NCBI RefSeq assembly: GCF_900155945.1
Contig: NZ_FTMN01000005.1
Coordinates: 1-64,000, forward strand
Reading direction: 5' to 3'
Length of the DNA stretch: 64,000 bases
Origin: Marinobacterium stanieri
GTDB taxonomy: Bacteria > Pseudomonadota > Gammaproteobacteria > Pseudomonadales > Balneatricaceae
In this document: positions 39,145-50,156 of the stretch, piece after piece
Layout: every line of letters starts with the position of its first letter
Position numbering within the stretch: the first letter of the stretch is position 1
Notes under the pieces: generated by a model
Seen by the model: the letters and a program-made list of their open reading frames with translations, nothing else
Database searches by the model: none
What the model was told of the DNA's origin: nothing
Made by a program: the position numbers and the translations under genes

Positions 39145-39876
39145 ATGCAAACAGATGCGCAAACATTGCTGTTGGTGGATGACGACCCTGATCTCTGTGC
39201 CATGCTGGCCGAATACCTGGGGCATGAAGGTTACAAGGTCGAGACCGTGCATTCCGGGGCTGCCGCGCTGGAAGTGCTGGAGCGGCTGACGCCGGACCTG
39301 ATGGTGCTGGATATCATGATGCCGGGGATGAGTGGACTGGAGCTGTTGCAGCAGCTGCGCCCACGCAGTGCCGTTCCGGTCCTGATGTTGACCGGTCGCG
39401 GAGAGGCTATTGATCGAATTCTGGGGCTGGAAATGGGCGCGGATGATTATCTGTCCAAACCCTGCCACCCGCGTGAACTGCTGGCACGTGTGAAGGCGAT
39501 TCTGCGCCGCTGTGACGGTGCTCAGCCGGCAGCAGAGCCGGAGCAGGACGGTACTTTTCCCGCTCACCGCCTGGTATCCGGAGAGCTGATGCTGGACCCG
39601 GGGCAGCGTGAGGTGCAGTTTGCTGGCCAGCCATTACAGCTGACCAGTGCCGAGTTCAATGTGCTGGCCTATCTGATGCAACATGCCGGCCGTGTTCTGA
39701 GTAAGGAAGAGCTGACCCGCTGGGTATTGCACCGCGAACTCAGTGCCTATGATCGTGCCATCGATGTTCACGTCAGCCGGGTGCGTCAGAAGCTGGCGGC
39801 GGTGATGGGAGATGATCAGGAAATGATCAAGACCGTGCGGGGCCAGGGGTATCAGTTCGTGCGGGGCATGGCATGA
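39145..39876 (+). CDS. cpxR: CpxR-like OmpR-family response regulator
   Basis: The 243-residue protein has a receiver (about 1-120; VDDD at 11-14, phosphoacceptor Asp56 in VLDIMMPG, Lys in LSKP) and an OmpR winged helix (about 150-240; ELTRWVLHRELSAYDRAIDVH). AGGAGG precedes the ATG at 39145. Its overlap with the kinase gene, the divergent Spy/CpxP gene and the CpxR box identify it as CpxR-like with good support. Confidence 0.9.
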   Translation: MQTDAQTLLLVDDDPDLCAMLAEYLGHEGYKVETVHSGAAALEVLERLTPDLMVLDIMMPGMSGLELLQQLRPRSAVPVLMLTGRGEAIDRILGLEMGADDYLSKPCHPRELLARVKAILRRCDGAQPAAEPEQDGTFPAHRLVSGELMLDPGQREVQFAGQPLQLTSAEFNVLAYLMQHAGRVLSKEELTRWVLHRELSAYDRAIDVHVSRVRQKLAAVMGDDQEMIKTVRGQGYQFVRGMA

Positions 39877-41153
39877 AGATTCGATGGTACCAGCGTCTGT
39901 TCTGGAAGATGTTTCTGGTGATCTGGCTGGTCAGTCTGGTGGGCATGGGCAGCGTCTTTCTGGTGCTGTCCAGCCGCTACGACAAGGATCATAAGCTGGA
40001 ACTGCTGGAAGCCCGTGCCAGGGGACAGGCAATGCTGATGCTGGAACGCTACGAAGATGGCGTACCGGACTGGCACAAGCTGCCGGGGCGGCGCCATTCA
40101 ATACCTGTCTGGCTGTTTGAGGCTGACAGCCGCGAACCACTGATGTCCGGCATACATGAGCCACCGCGACGGGCCCTCAGGCTTGCACTCACCACTGACA
40201 GTGGTCGTGAATACCTGGCCAAGGTGGGCTTGCCGCGTGAGGCCTTCTTCGTGGAGCGCATGCTCGGGCGCCTGTTCTCGTTGCAGATGGTACTGATTCT
40301 GCTGGTGTCGGGACTGGCGGGGCTGGTGCTTAGTGGATTGGTGGTGCGGCCGATTCGACGGCTCAGCCATCATGTGCGGGATCTGCATCAGGAACAGGAT
40401 CTGACCCTGAGAGCCGATGCCGGCTTGAGTCAGCGGCGCGATGAAATCGGGGAGCTGACCCGTGAGTTTGATGCCATGGTGGCGTCTGTGGAGCAGACCC
40501 TGCTGGCGCAGCAGCGGTTGTTGCAGGACGTGTCCCACGAGCTGCGAGCTCCACTGGCGCGGCTGCAGGCGGCTGCCGGTCTGGTGGAGCAGCGGCTGGC
40601 GGAGGATGACCCGCTGATGCAGCGTATCAACCGGGAGTGCGAACGTCTGGATGCCCTGATCAGTGAAATCCTCAGTTTCAGCCGTCAGCAGAACAAAGAG
40701 CGTCCGGTGGAGTTTTCGCTCAACGAACTCTGTCAGGAATTGCAGGAAGAAGTGCGGTTACGCCAGCCTGCGAGGCCGTTCACACTGGATCTGCCGGATG
40801 TCGCCGTACATTACCGTGGCGCCCGTGAATTGTTGCGGCGTGCGTTACAGAATGGGGTGGAGAATATTCTGCGTCATACGCCTGAAGAGACGCCCGCCAG
40901 CCTTCAGTTGCAGGCCTTGCCTGGGGGCGGACTTCAGGTCAGTCTGAGCGATGCAGGCCCGGGCGTAGATGAAGCGCTTCTGCCTCGTCTGTTTGAGCCC
41001 TTTGTTCGGGACGACAGCACCTCTGCAGAGGGCTTTGGTCTGGGCATGAGTATCGCGCGCCGGGCCGTTGAGCAGCTGGGCGGCCAGATCAGTGCCCATA
41101 ACCGGCCCGAGGGCGGCTTTGAGCTCAGGATTCAGTTACCGCCGGCAGGCTGA
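39873..41153 (+). CDS. cpxA: CpxA-like envelope-stress sensor kinase
   Basis: The 426-residue protein has membrane helices at about 10-33 and 138-158, a short periplasmic domain between them (about 105 residues), HAMP (about 158-210), His222 in VSHELRAPLARLQ, and HATPase motifs DAGPGVDE and GFGLGMSIARRA. The N box reads NGVENILRHT, slightly unusual. It is coupled to cpxR by an ATGA overlap. The periplasmic part is short compared with E. coli CpxA, so the signal may differ. Its 3' end overlaps astA by 29 bases. Confidence 0.9.
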   Translation: MKIRWYQRLFWKMFLVIWLVSLVGMGSVFLVLSSRYDKDHKLELLEARARGQAMLMLERYEDGVPDWHKLPGRRHSIPVWLFEADSREPLMSGIHEPPRRALRLALTTDSGREYLAKVGLPREAFFVERMLGRLFSLQMVLILLVSGLAGLVLSGLVVRPIRRLSHHVRDLHQEQDLTLRADAGLSQRRDEIGELTREFDAMVASVEQTLLAQQRLLQDVSHELRAPLARLQAAAGLVEQRLAEDDPLMQRINRECERLDALISEILSFSRQQNKERPVEFSLNELCQELQEEVRLRQPARPFTLDLPDVAVHYRGARELLRRALQNGVENILRHTPEETPASLQLQALPGGGLQVSLSDAGPGVDEALLPRLFEPFVRDDSTSAEGFGLGMSIARRAVEQLGGQISAHNRPEGGFELRIQLPPAG

Positions 41154-42159
41154 CCAGTCGAACCCGGTCGCCAGTCTTGACCTCCAGGCAGGCGGCAACC
41201 TCGGAGGTCAGAGCCACCCGCCGACGCCCGGGCTGCAGGCGTGCCTGAGTACAGCGGAAATCCACACACTGGGTATTGCTGACCAGATAGGAGCGTGCGC
41301 CCTCGGGCACCGCCTGGTCATCAATCACCACCTCCAGCGTGCGGCTGCGCGCAATGGCATGCACCTCCTCGGGGCGTGCGGCCAGTGTCGGGCCGGCATC
41401 AAAAATATCCACGTAGTCTTCAAAGCGGAATCCCTGTGCCTTCAATAGCTTGCAGGCCGGGCGTGTATTGGGATGAACCTCGCCAATGATCGCCTGCGCC
41501 GCCGGGGGCAGCAGGTGGATATAGATCGGGTGCTTGGGCATGAGTTCGGCAATCACCACCTTGTTGCCGGAGCCGGTGAGGAAGTCTGCCTCACGGTAGT
41601 GCATGGAGAAAAAGTGCTGCCCCAGCCCCTCCCAGAACGGATTGCTGTCATCCTGGTCGGTAAAACCGCGCATTTCAGCAATGATGCGGTCGGCAAAGCG
41701 GGCGCGGTGCTGGGCGATAAACAGGAAGCGTGAGCGTGACAGCAGGCCGCCACCGCCCCGGCCACGAAAATCCGGCCGCAAGAACAGGGAGCAGAGCTCG
41801 CTGCTGCCGGTGTAGTCGTTGCACAGGTAGAGGGTGCGAAACTCGTTGTAGATCCCCAGCTGGTGCGAGGCATGCACAATGGTGCCGATATGGTAGTGAT
41901 ACCAGGGCGCATCCAGACCCACCGCCGCGGTAATGCCGCTGGTGCCCAGCACCTCACCGGTTTCGGTATCTTCCAGTACAAACAGATAGGTCAGCGGGGC
42001 CGGTTCGGGTGCGCTGCGAAAGGCACTCACCGCCTGCTCCAGCTTGCTGACCAGCAGGTCATGGTTATCCGGCAAAGAGGTAAAGCCGGGGCCGGATTCC
42101 CGGGCAATCTGGTGCAACAGGCTGTCGTCTGTCGATGCAATCGGGCGTACTCTCAGCAT
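41125..42159 (-). CDS. astA: Arginine N-succinyltransferase
   Basis: AstA transfers succinyl from succinyl-CoA to arginine in the ammonia-producing arginine catabolic pathway. The 344-residue protein shows the family N terminus LRVRPIASTDDSLLHQIA, the LFLRPDFRGRGGGGLLSRSR acyl-CoA-type loop and EMRGFTDQDDSNPFW. The other ast genes (astB, astC, astD, astE) are not near it in the window. The 3' end overlaps cpxA by 29 bases, with no terminator. Confidence 0.92.
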   Translation of the reverse strand: MLRVRPIASTDDSLLHQIARESGPGFTSLPDNHDLLVSKLEQAVSAFRSAPEPAPLTYLFVLEDTETGEVLGTSGITAAVGLDAPWYHYHIGTIVHASHQLGIYNEFRTLYLCNDYTGSSELCSLFLRPDFRGRGGGGLLSRSRFLFIAQHRARFADRIIAEMRGFTDQDDSNPFWEGLGQHFFSMHYREADFLTGSGNKVVIAELMPKHPIYIHLLPPAAQAIIGEVHPNTRPACKLLKAQGFRFEDYVDIFDAGPTLAARPEEVHAIARSRTLEVVIDDQAVPEGARSYLVSNTQCVDFRCTQARLQPGRRRVALTSEVAACLEVKTGDRVRLVSLPAVTES

Positions 42160-42272
42160 CCTGGCCTCCAGTGGTCACGATTATGACTGCAGTATAGATG
42201 AGCCGGGCCGGGGTAATAGCACTAAAAGCAGGCTAGAGGTATGATCTTGGCATGCCTGAATGAGGAGCAACC

Positions 42273-42425
42273 ATGGGTAAGAAACTGATTACATTGATCG
42301 CCAGTGCAGGGCTGTTGCTGGCGGCCGGCGTGCAAAGCGGCTGCAGCACCATTGAGGGTGCCGGCAAGGATTTGACCAAGGCGGGTGAAAAGATTCAGGA
42401 AGTTGCGCGCGACGCGAAGAACTGA
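42273..42425 (+). CDS. Entericidin-like small lipoprotein
   Basis: A 50-residue product too short for most gene callers. It has a Lys-rich start, a hydrophobic core (IASAGLLLAAGV) and a lipobox-like SGC, followed by STIEGAGKDLTKAGEKIQ, the same layout as entericidin A/B (CNTT.G.GEDI..AG..I). GAGGAG lies before the ATG. In E. coli the entericidins form a bacteriolytic lipoprotein pair; only one such gene is seen here. A GC-rich hairpin follows its stop. Confidence 0.82.
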   Translation: MGKKLITLIASAGLLLAAGVQSGCSTIEGAGKDLTKAGEKIQEVARDAKN

Positions 42426-42432
42426 GGGACAA

Positions 42433-42455
42433 GGCCGACCTGAGGCAGGTCGGCC
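42433..42455 (+). terminator. Hairpin after entericidin-like gene
   Basis: GGCCGACCTG and CAGGTCGGCC form a perfect 10-bp stem around AGG. No T-run follows on either strand, so termination strength is unclear. It lies between the entericidin-like and glnK stops. Confidence 0.5.
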
Positions 42456-42472
42456 CAGTGCAAGGCTGGCCG

Positions 42473-42814
<342 letters not shown>

Positions 42815-42896
42815 TCAACTCCTCGCAATATTGGGGCAGTCCCAGTGTACCCACCGTCGTTCGGTGGAGACTCCTTGGACGCCAGTATACCCATAA

Positions 42897-42926
42897 TCAA
42901 AAGGCTGCGCATATTCTGCGCAGCCT
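42897..42926 (-). terminator. Terminator after amtB
   Basis: AGGCTGCGCA and TGCGCAGCCT form a 10-bp stem (42902-42926); in the minus direction it runs into TTTTG. It separates the glnK-amtB unit from the first PII gene. Confidence 0.82.
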
Positions 42927-42949
42927 GAAGGATGGAACCTCTGGTGTGT

Positions 42950-44224
42950 TTACTTCTTGGTGCCAGAGAATTCCGGGTAGGCTTCCATACCGCACTCGGC
43001 GAGATCGACGCCTTCGTACTCTTCCTCTTCGCTGACGCGGATGCCCATGACAGCCTTGAGGATCAGCCATACCACCAGGCTGGCAATGAAGACCCAGCCG
43101 AAGATGGATACGATACCCAGCAGCTGAGCACCGAAGGTTGCATCAGCGTTGCTCAGCGGCACTGCCAGCAGACCCCAGATACCGACCACACCGTGCACGG
43201 AGATGGCACCGACCGGATCATCCAGACGCAGCTTGTCCAGAGTGACGATAGCGATGACAACCAGAGCACCACCGATGGCACCGATCAGGGTAGAGGCCAG
43301 CGCGCTCGGCGACAGCGGGTCAGCAGTGATGGCAACCAGGCCAGCCAGTGCACCGTTCAGTGCCATGGTCAGGTCAGCCTTGCGGAACCACAGGCGAGCT
43401 ACGATCAGGGCCGCGATGACACCACCGGCAGCAGCCGCGTTGGTGTTAACGAAGACTTCAGCAACTGCGTTGGCTTCACCGACGTCAGACAGTTTCAGCT
43501 CGGAACCACCGTTGAAGCCGAACCAGCCCATCCACAGGATGAAGGTACCCAGGGTTGCCAGCGGCATGTTACAGCCCGGAATCGCGTTGATTTCGCCATT
43601 CTTGCCGTATTTGCCCTTACGTGCACCCAGCACCAGGACACCAGCCAGAGCAGCAGATGCACCCGCCATGTGTACGATGCCGGAACCGGCGAAGTCAGAG
43701 AAGCCGGCTTCGCTCAGGAAACCGCCGCCCCAGGTCCAGTAGCCGGATGTCGGGTAGATGAAACCGGTCATGACAACAGCGAATGCCAGGAAGGCCCACA
43801 GCTTCATGCGCTCGGCAACGGCACCGGATACGATGGACATGGCAGTTGCCACGAACACGACCTGGAAGAAGAAGTCGGAGCGAGAAGAGTAGTAAGGCGC
43901 GTCATCGCCACCGGCCAGAACCGCGTCGACGGAGTTTTCACCACCGATCAGCGCGCCCAGGCTCGGCATAACGCCGCCGGCATCAGAGCTGTACATGATG
44001 TAGTAGCCACACAGCAGGTACATGGTACAGGCGATGGCGTAAAGCGCGATGTTCTTGGTCAGGATCTCGGTGGTGTTCTTGGCACGCACCAGACCTGCTT
44101 CGAGCATGGCGAAACCGGCCGCCATCCACATTACCAGTGCACCACACACCAGGAAGTAGAAGGTATCGACCGCATATTTCAGCTGGGTCACATCCCCGGC
44201 TGTCGAGTTGAGCAGTTCTTCCAT
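42950..44224 (-). CDS. amtB: Ammonium transporter AmtB
   Basis: The 424-residue membrane protein has 11 expected helices and the paired pore histidines in GSGIVHMAGASAALAG and ISVHGVVGIWG. The FAMLEAGLVRAKN segment near the N terminus is typical. No cleavable signal peptide is obvious, unlike E. coli AmtB. GGAGG precedes the ATG. It lies 45 bases after the second PII gene, forming glnK-amtB. Confidence 0.97.
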   Translation of the reverse strand: MEELLNSTAGDVTQLKYAVDTFYFLVCGALVMWMAAGFAMLEAGLVRAKNTTEILTKNIALYAIACTMYLLCGYYIMYSSDAGGVMPSLGALIGGENSVDAVLAGGDDAPYYSSRSDFFFQVVFVATAMSIVSGAVAERMKLWAFLAFAVVMTGFIYPTSGYWTWGGGFLSEAGFSDFAGSGIVHMAGASAALAGVLVLGARKGKYGKNGEINAIPGCNMPLATLGTFILWMGWFGFNGGSELKLSDVGEANAVAEVFVNTNAAAAGGVIAALIVARLWFRKADLTMALNGALAGLVAITADPLSPSALASTLIGAIGGALVVIAIVTLDKLRLDDPVGAISVHGVVGIWGLLAVPLSNADATFGAQLLGIVSIFGWVFIASLVVWLILKAVMGIRVSEEEEYEGVDLAECGMEAYPEFSGTKK

Positions 44225-44269
44225 TGTCTTATCCTCCAGAGATAAACGGAAACGCGGAAACAGGCCTGA

Positions 44270-44722
<453 letters not shown>

Positions 44723-44784
44723 TTAGTTAGTGACTGTTGGTGGGAGATAGGGGCAGGTTTGATGCACGGCGGGGCATGTTTTGG

Positions 44785-44818
44785 TGCACTGTTTTGGTGC
44801 GTGAACCCATTTGGTGCA
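44785..44818. promoter_or_regulatory. Tandem NtrC-like binding sites upstream of glnK-amtB
   Basis: TGCACTGTTTTGGTGCG (44785-44801) and TGAACCCATTTGGTGCA (44802-44818) fit the NtrC dyad GCAC-N7-GTGC, the first perfectly and the second with one mismatch. A third, weaker half-site follows at 44816-44830. Their centres lie about 120-140 bases upstream of the expected start, the usual NtrC enhancer distance. Confidence 0.65.
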
Positions 44819-44828
44819 CAGGTCTGGT

Positions 44829-44857
44829 CTGACCTGAGCACCAAACTGGTTTATAGT
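44829..44857 (+). promoter_or_regulatory. sigma-70-like promoter of ubiK
   Basis: CTGACC (44829-44834) and TATAGT (44852-44857) are 17 bases apart. The spacer carries a further GCACCAAA half-site (44838-44845), so NtrC could affect this promoter as well. Confidence 0.45.
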
Positions 44858-44890
44858 GGAGCCTGATACGAGTCAGATGCGGAGACCCCG

Positions 44891-45172
44891 ATGATCCACC
44901 AGAAACTGATCGACAGCCTGTCCGGCCAATTCGGCCAGCTGCTCAGCAACCGTCCTGATATTCCCGGTCAGCAGGAGCTGCAGGACCAGATGCGCACCAT
45001 GCTGCAGGGCACCTTTGCCCGCCTGGACCTGGTGACACGTGAAGAATTTGATGCCCAGCAGGCCGTGCTTCTGCGCACCCGCGAGCGTCTGGAACAGTTG
45101 GAAGCACGCCTGCAGGCACTGGAAACGGACTCCGCACCTGCTGCCGAGGATAACGACAGCACGCCCGCTTAA
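44891..45172 (+). CDS. ubiK: Ubiquinone biosynthesis accessory factor UbiK
   Basis: UbiK (YqiC, BMFP domain) helps assemble the ubiquinone synthesis complex. The 93-residue protein is helical with a C-terminal coiled coil: LVTREEFDAQQAVLLRTRERLEQLEARL is characteristic. It lies between amtB-glnK and comM, as in Pseudomonas. Confidence 0.9.
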   Translation: MIHQKLIDSLSGQFGQLLSNRPDIPGQQELQDQMRTMLQGTFARLDLVTREEFDAQQAVLLRTRERLEQLEARLQALETDSAPAAEDNDSTPA

Positions 45173-45210
45173 GGGGCACTCGATTTACACTTCGACACAA
45201 GGATAGTGTC

Positions 45211-46725
45211 ATGTCACTTGCAGTCATTCAGACCCGGGCCCAGCTCGGGATTGCCGCGCCTCCGGTGACGGTAGAGGTCCACCTGTCAGGTGGCCTGCCC
45301 TCCATGTCCATTGTCGGTTTACCCGAAACCGGCGTGAAAGAAAGCCGCGAACGGGTGCGCAGTGCCCTGATTACCGCCGGCTTCGAATTCCCTCAGCGGC
45401 GTATCACCATCAACCTGGCACCGGCAGACCTGCCCAAGGAAGGAGGGCGCTATGATCTGGCCATTGCCATCGGCATCCTGTCAGCTTCGGGGCAGTTGAA
45501 AGGCTGGAAAGCCACACCTGCGCTGGAAATGCTGGGGGAGTTGTCCCTGTCGGGCGAGATCCGCTCTGTACGCGGCGTACTGCCGGCTTCCGTCGCCGCC
45601 GGGCAGCTGCAGCGTGCTCTGGTGGTGCCCCGTGACAATGCCGAAGAAGCACTGATGGCAGGGGATACCGAGGTGCTGGCGGTGTCGCACCTGATTGAGC
45701 TGGTTGAGCACCTGATACGCCGACAACCCCTGCAGCCGGCGGTGGCCGAGGAGGTTGCTGCCGAAGCGGGTGCCATGCCGGATCTGGCCGAGGTGAAAGG
45801 GCAGTTTCAGGCACGGCGAGCACTGGAAGTAGCGGCTGCCGGTGGACATAACCTCTTGTTTTCAGGGCCACCTGGCAGCGGTAAAAGCATGCTGGCGGCA
45901 CGTCTGCCGGGCTTGCTGCCTGAGCTGCAAAGTCGGGAACGGCTGGAGGTGGCCGCGATCGCCTCCGTATCCGGCTATGACGTGACCCCGGCCTGTGCCG
46001 GTATCCGCCCCTTCCGCTCGCCACACCACACCGCTTCGGCGGTGGCACTGGTGGGTGGTGGCAGTTACCCCCGGCCCGGTGAAATTTCGCTGGCGCATCA
46101 GGGTGTGCTCTTCCTTGATGAACTGCCGGAATTTCCACGTCGGGTACTGGAAGTACTGCGCGAACCCATGGAAACCGGCGAGATTCTGATCTCTCGAGCG
46201 GCCCGGCAAACCCGCTTTCCGGCTCGATTTCAATTGGTAGGCGCGATGAACCCCTGCCCCTGCGGTTATCACGATGATGGTACCGATCGCTGCTACTGTA
46301 CGCCGGATCAGATTCGGCGTTATCAGCAGAAAATCTCCGGGCCGCTGCTGGACCGTATCGATCTGCAGCTGCATGTGCCGGCATTACCGCCGGATGCGTT
46401 GCTGGCACCGGCACAGCCGGGGGAAAACAGTGCCCACGTGAGGGCGCGGGTGAGGCAGGCGCATGAGGTGCAGTTGTCGCGCCAGGGCACCATGAATCGA
46501 GAACTGGGAGGCACTGAGCTGGAGCAGGTATGCGGTCTGGATGATGCCGGACGTGCGTTACTGACGCAGGTGATGCAGCGCTATCAGCTGTCGGCGCGCA
46601 CCTGTCATCGCATTCTCAAGGTTGCCCGTACTCTGGCCGATCTGGCGGGTCAGCCTCGGGTAGAAGAACCCCAGTTGCTGGAAGCGCTGGCGTTCAGAGG
46701 CTGCTCTGCTTCTGGCGACGGCTGA
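45211..46725 (+). CDS. comM: Competence-related AAA+ helicase ComM (YifB)
   Basis: ComM is an AAA+ motor that promotes branch migration during natural transformation in other gammaproteobacteria. The 504-residue protein has the N-terminal ChlI domain (about 1-170), Walker A GPPGSGKSM, Walker B LFLDELPEF, and the C-terminal Mg-chelatase-like segment MNPCPCGYH...CYCTPDQIRRY. It may be transcribed with ubiK (38 bases apart). The end overlaps the opposing EAL gene by 32 bases. Confidence 0.94.
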   Translation: MSLAVIQTRAQLGIAAPPVTVEVHLSGGLPSMSIVGLPETGVKESRERVRSALITAGFEFPQRRITINLAPADLPKEGGRYDLAIAIGILSASGQLKGWKATPALEMLGELSLSGEIRSVRGVLPASVAAGQLQRALVVPRDNAEEALMAGDTEVLAVSHLIELVEHLIRRQPLQPAVAEEVAAEAGAMPDLAEVKGQFQARRALEVAAAGGHNLLFSGPPGSGKSMLAARLPGLLPELQSRERLEVAAIASVSGYDVTPACAGIRPFRSPHHTASAVALVGGGSYPRPGEISLAHQGVLFLDELPEFPRRVLEVLREPMETGEILISRAARQTRFPARFQLVGAMNPCPCGYHDDGTDRCYCTPDQIRRYQQKISGPLLDRIDLQLHVPALPPDALLAPAQPGENSAHVRARVRQAHEVQLSRQGTMNRELGGTELEQVCGLDDAGRALLTQVMQRYQLSARTCHRILKVARTLADLAGQPRVEEPQLLEALAFRGCSASGDG

Positions 46726-47923
46726 CCAGAGTCAGGAACTGGTCCAGCGGCACCGGGCGGCTGAAGAAGAAGCCCTGTACCTGGTCACAGTCGTGACGGA
46801 TCAGGAATTCCAGCTGGGCGCGGGTTTCCACGCCTTCGGCGATCACCTGTTTGTTGAGGTTGTGCGCCAGGTTGATGATGGCGCGCACGATCTCCTCGTC
46901 ATCCGGGTTGCCGGGAATGCCATCAACGAAAGACTTGTCGATTTTGAGCGTGGTGATCGGCAGCTTCTGCAGCAGGCTGAAGGAGGAGTAGCCGGTGCCG
47001 AAGTCATCCAGCGAGAACTCCACGCCGCGTCGGCTCAGTTGCTCGATGGTGTTGCGGACGTGCTCCTCGTCGTTACACAGCGCGGTTTCGGTCAGCTCGA
47101 ACTCCATGGCCTGGCTGGACATGTTGTGTTCGTCGAGCAGGCGCTCGATGGTGCTGGCCAGATAGGTATCCTGAAACTGGCGGAACGACAGGTTGATGCC
47201 GATGCGGCCTTCCATGCCGGCTTCCTGAATGGCCGGCAGGGCGCGGCCCGCTTCCTGGATGATCCAGTAGCCCATGGGCACAATCAAACCTGAGGCTTCA
47301 CACTGTGGAATAAAGGTATCGGGTGATTGCAGGCCTTTTTCCGGGTGTCGCCAGCGAATCAGGGCTTCGGCACCGCAGATCTCACCCTGGCGCAGGTCGA
47401 TGCGCGGCTGGTAGAACAGCTCGAATTCCTCTTTCTGCAGGGCACGCCAAAGCTCTGGGTCATAGCCACTGAGTACCTGGTCGGTCAGGGGGGCCGGTTC
47501 CGGCTTGGCCGGGGTGCGGAAGTGCAGGCTGCAGTAGCGGATAATGCGGCGCACGGTATCCGGGTTGCTGCCACACAGCTGCAGATAATCATTGAGCGGA
47601 TTGTCGAGCAGCTCCTCCCAGGCGTCCAGATCCGGCGTGTCTTTAAACAGGAATACGGCGGGCAAGGGCGACTGGTGTGTTCTCAGCTGTTCCAGGTCGG
47701 TTTTTGTTTGTTCTGGATCAGAGACATCAAGAAGGAGGATTGGCTGGTGTAGGTGCTGCAGAACGGAGACGGTTGATTTAATGGAGTCGAAGCAGTGTAG
47801 CTGGCCTTGCCACCAGGGATACAACCAGTCTTGCCAGCAGGCCTCAAGCGAGGGCGAGGAGCTGACGAGTACTAGCGTGGGCATCGAAACACCCGATCGA
47901 GACTGTGCGCATTCTGCCTGCAT
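46694..47923 (-). CDS. c-di-GMP phosphodiesterase (EAL) with degenerate receiver
   Basis: The 409-residue cytoplasmic protein has a receiver-like N-terminal domain (about 15-135) and an EAL domain (about 150-405). The receiver lacks the usual acidic cluster (TLVLVSSSPSLEA at its start) although ILLLDVSD keeps an Asp. The EAL domain looks active: GAEALIRW, INLSFRQF, ELTET, DDFGTGYSS, KIDKSFV and EGVET. It would lower c-di-GMP. GGAGGAAGTACC precedes the ATG at 47923. It overlaps comM by 32 bases. Confidence 0.9.
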   Translation of the reverse strand: MQAECAQSRSGVSMPTLVLVSSSPSLEACWQDWLYPWWQGQLHCFDSIKSTVSVLQHLHQPILLLDVSDPEQTKTDLEQLRTHQSPLPAVFLFKDTPDLDAWEELLDNPLNDYLQLCGSNPDTVRRIIRYCSLHFRTPAKPEPAPLTDQVLSGYDPELWRALQKEEFELFYQPRIDLRQGEICGAEALIRWRHPEKGLQSPDTFIPQCEASGLIVPMGYWIIQEAGRALPAIQEAGMEGRIGINLSFRQFQDTYLASTIERLLDEHNMSSQAMEFELTETALCNDEEHVRNTIEQLSRRGVEFSLDDFGTGYSSFSLLQKLPITTLKIDKSFVDGIPGNPDDEEIVRAIINLAHNLNKQVIAEGVETRAQLEFLIRHDCDQVQGFFFSRPVPLDQFLTLVSRRQKQSSL

Positions 47924-48140
47924 GGTACTTCCTCCCCTCGGGCGAATGGATGCTCAGGGAACTGAATTTCATCAGGGGGCCATGTCATAATAGGCGACAA
48001 CAATGGATCGCCGAGCGAGGTTAGCACGCTTTGAGGGCGTACTGAACCTGGCGGTAGGTGCGTAAACGATCCATGTTTCTTCACACGCAGTATCAGGCTA
48101 TCGGCAGCTTTACAGCCGGGTTTAATATTTTCGAGGTGTC

Positions 48141-50130
<1,990 letters not shown>

Positions 50131-50156
<26 letters not shown>

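Noticed and set aside
42840-42900. A possible sigma-54 promoter for the first glnK copy (TGGCGTCC)
   Set aside because: The GG and GC doublets do not have the required ten-base spacing. A TATACT is nearby, but no -35.
42932-44245. A 437-codon plus-strand frame opposite amtB
   Set aside because: It is a shadow of a well conserved gene with biased third positions; its product has no membrane helix, family motif or sensible composition.
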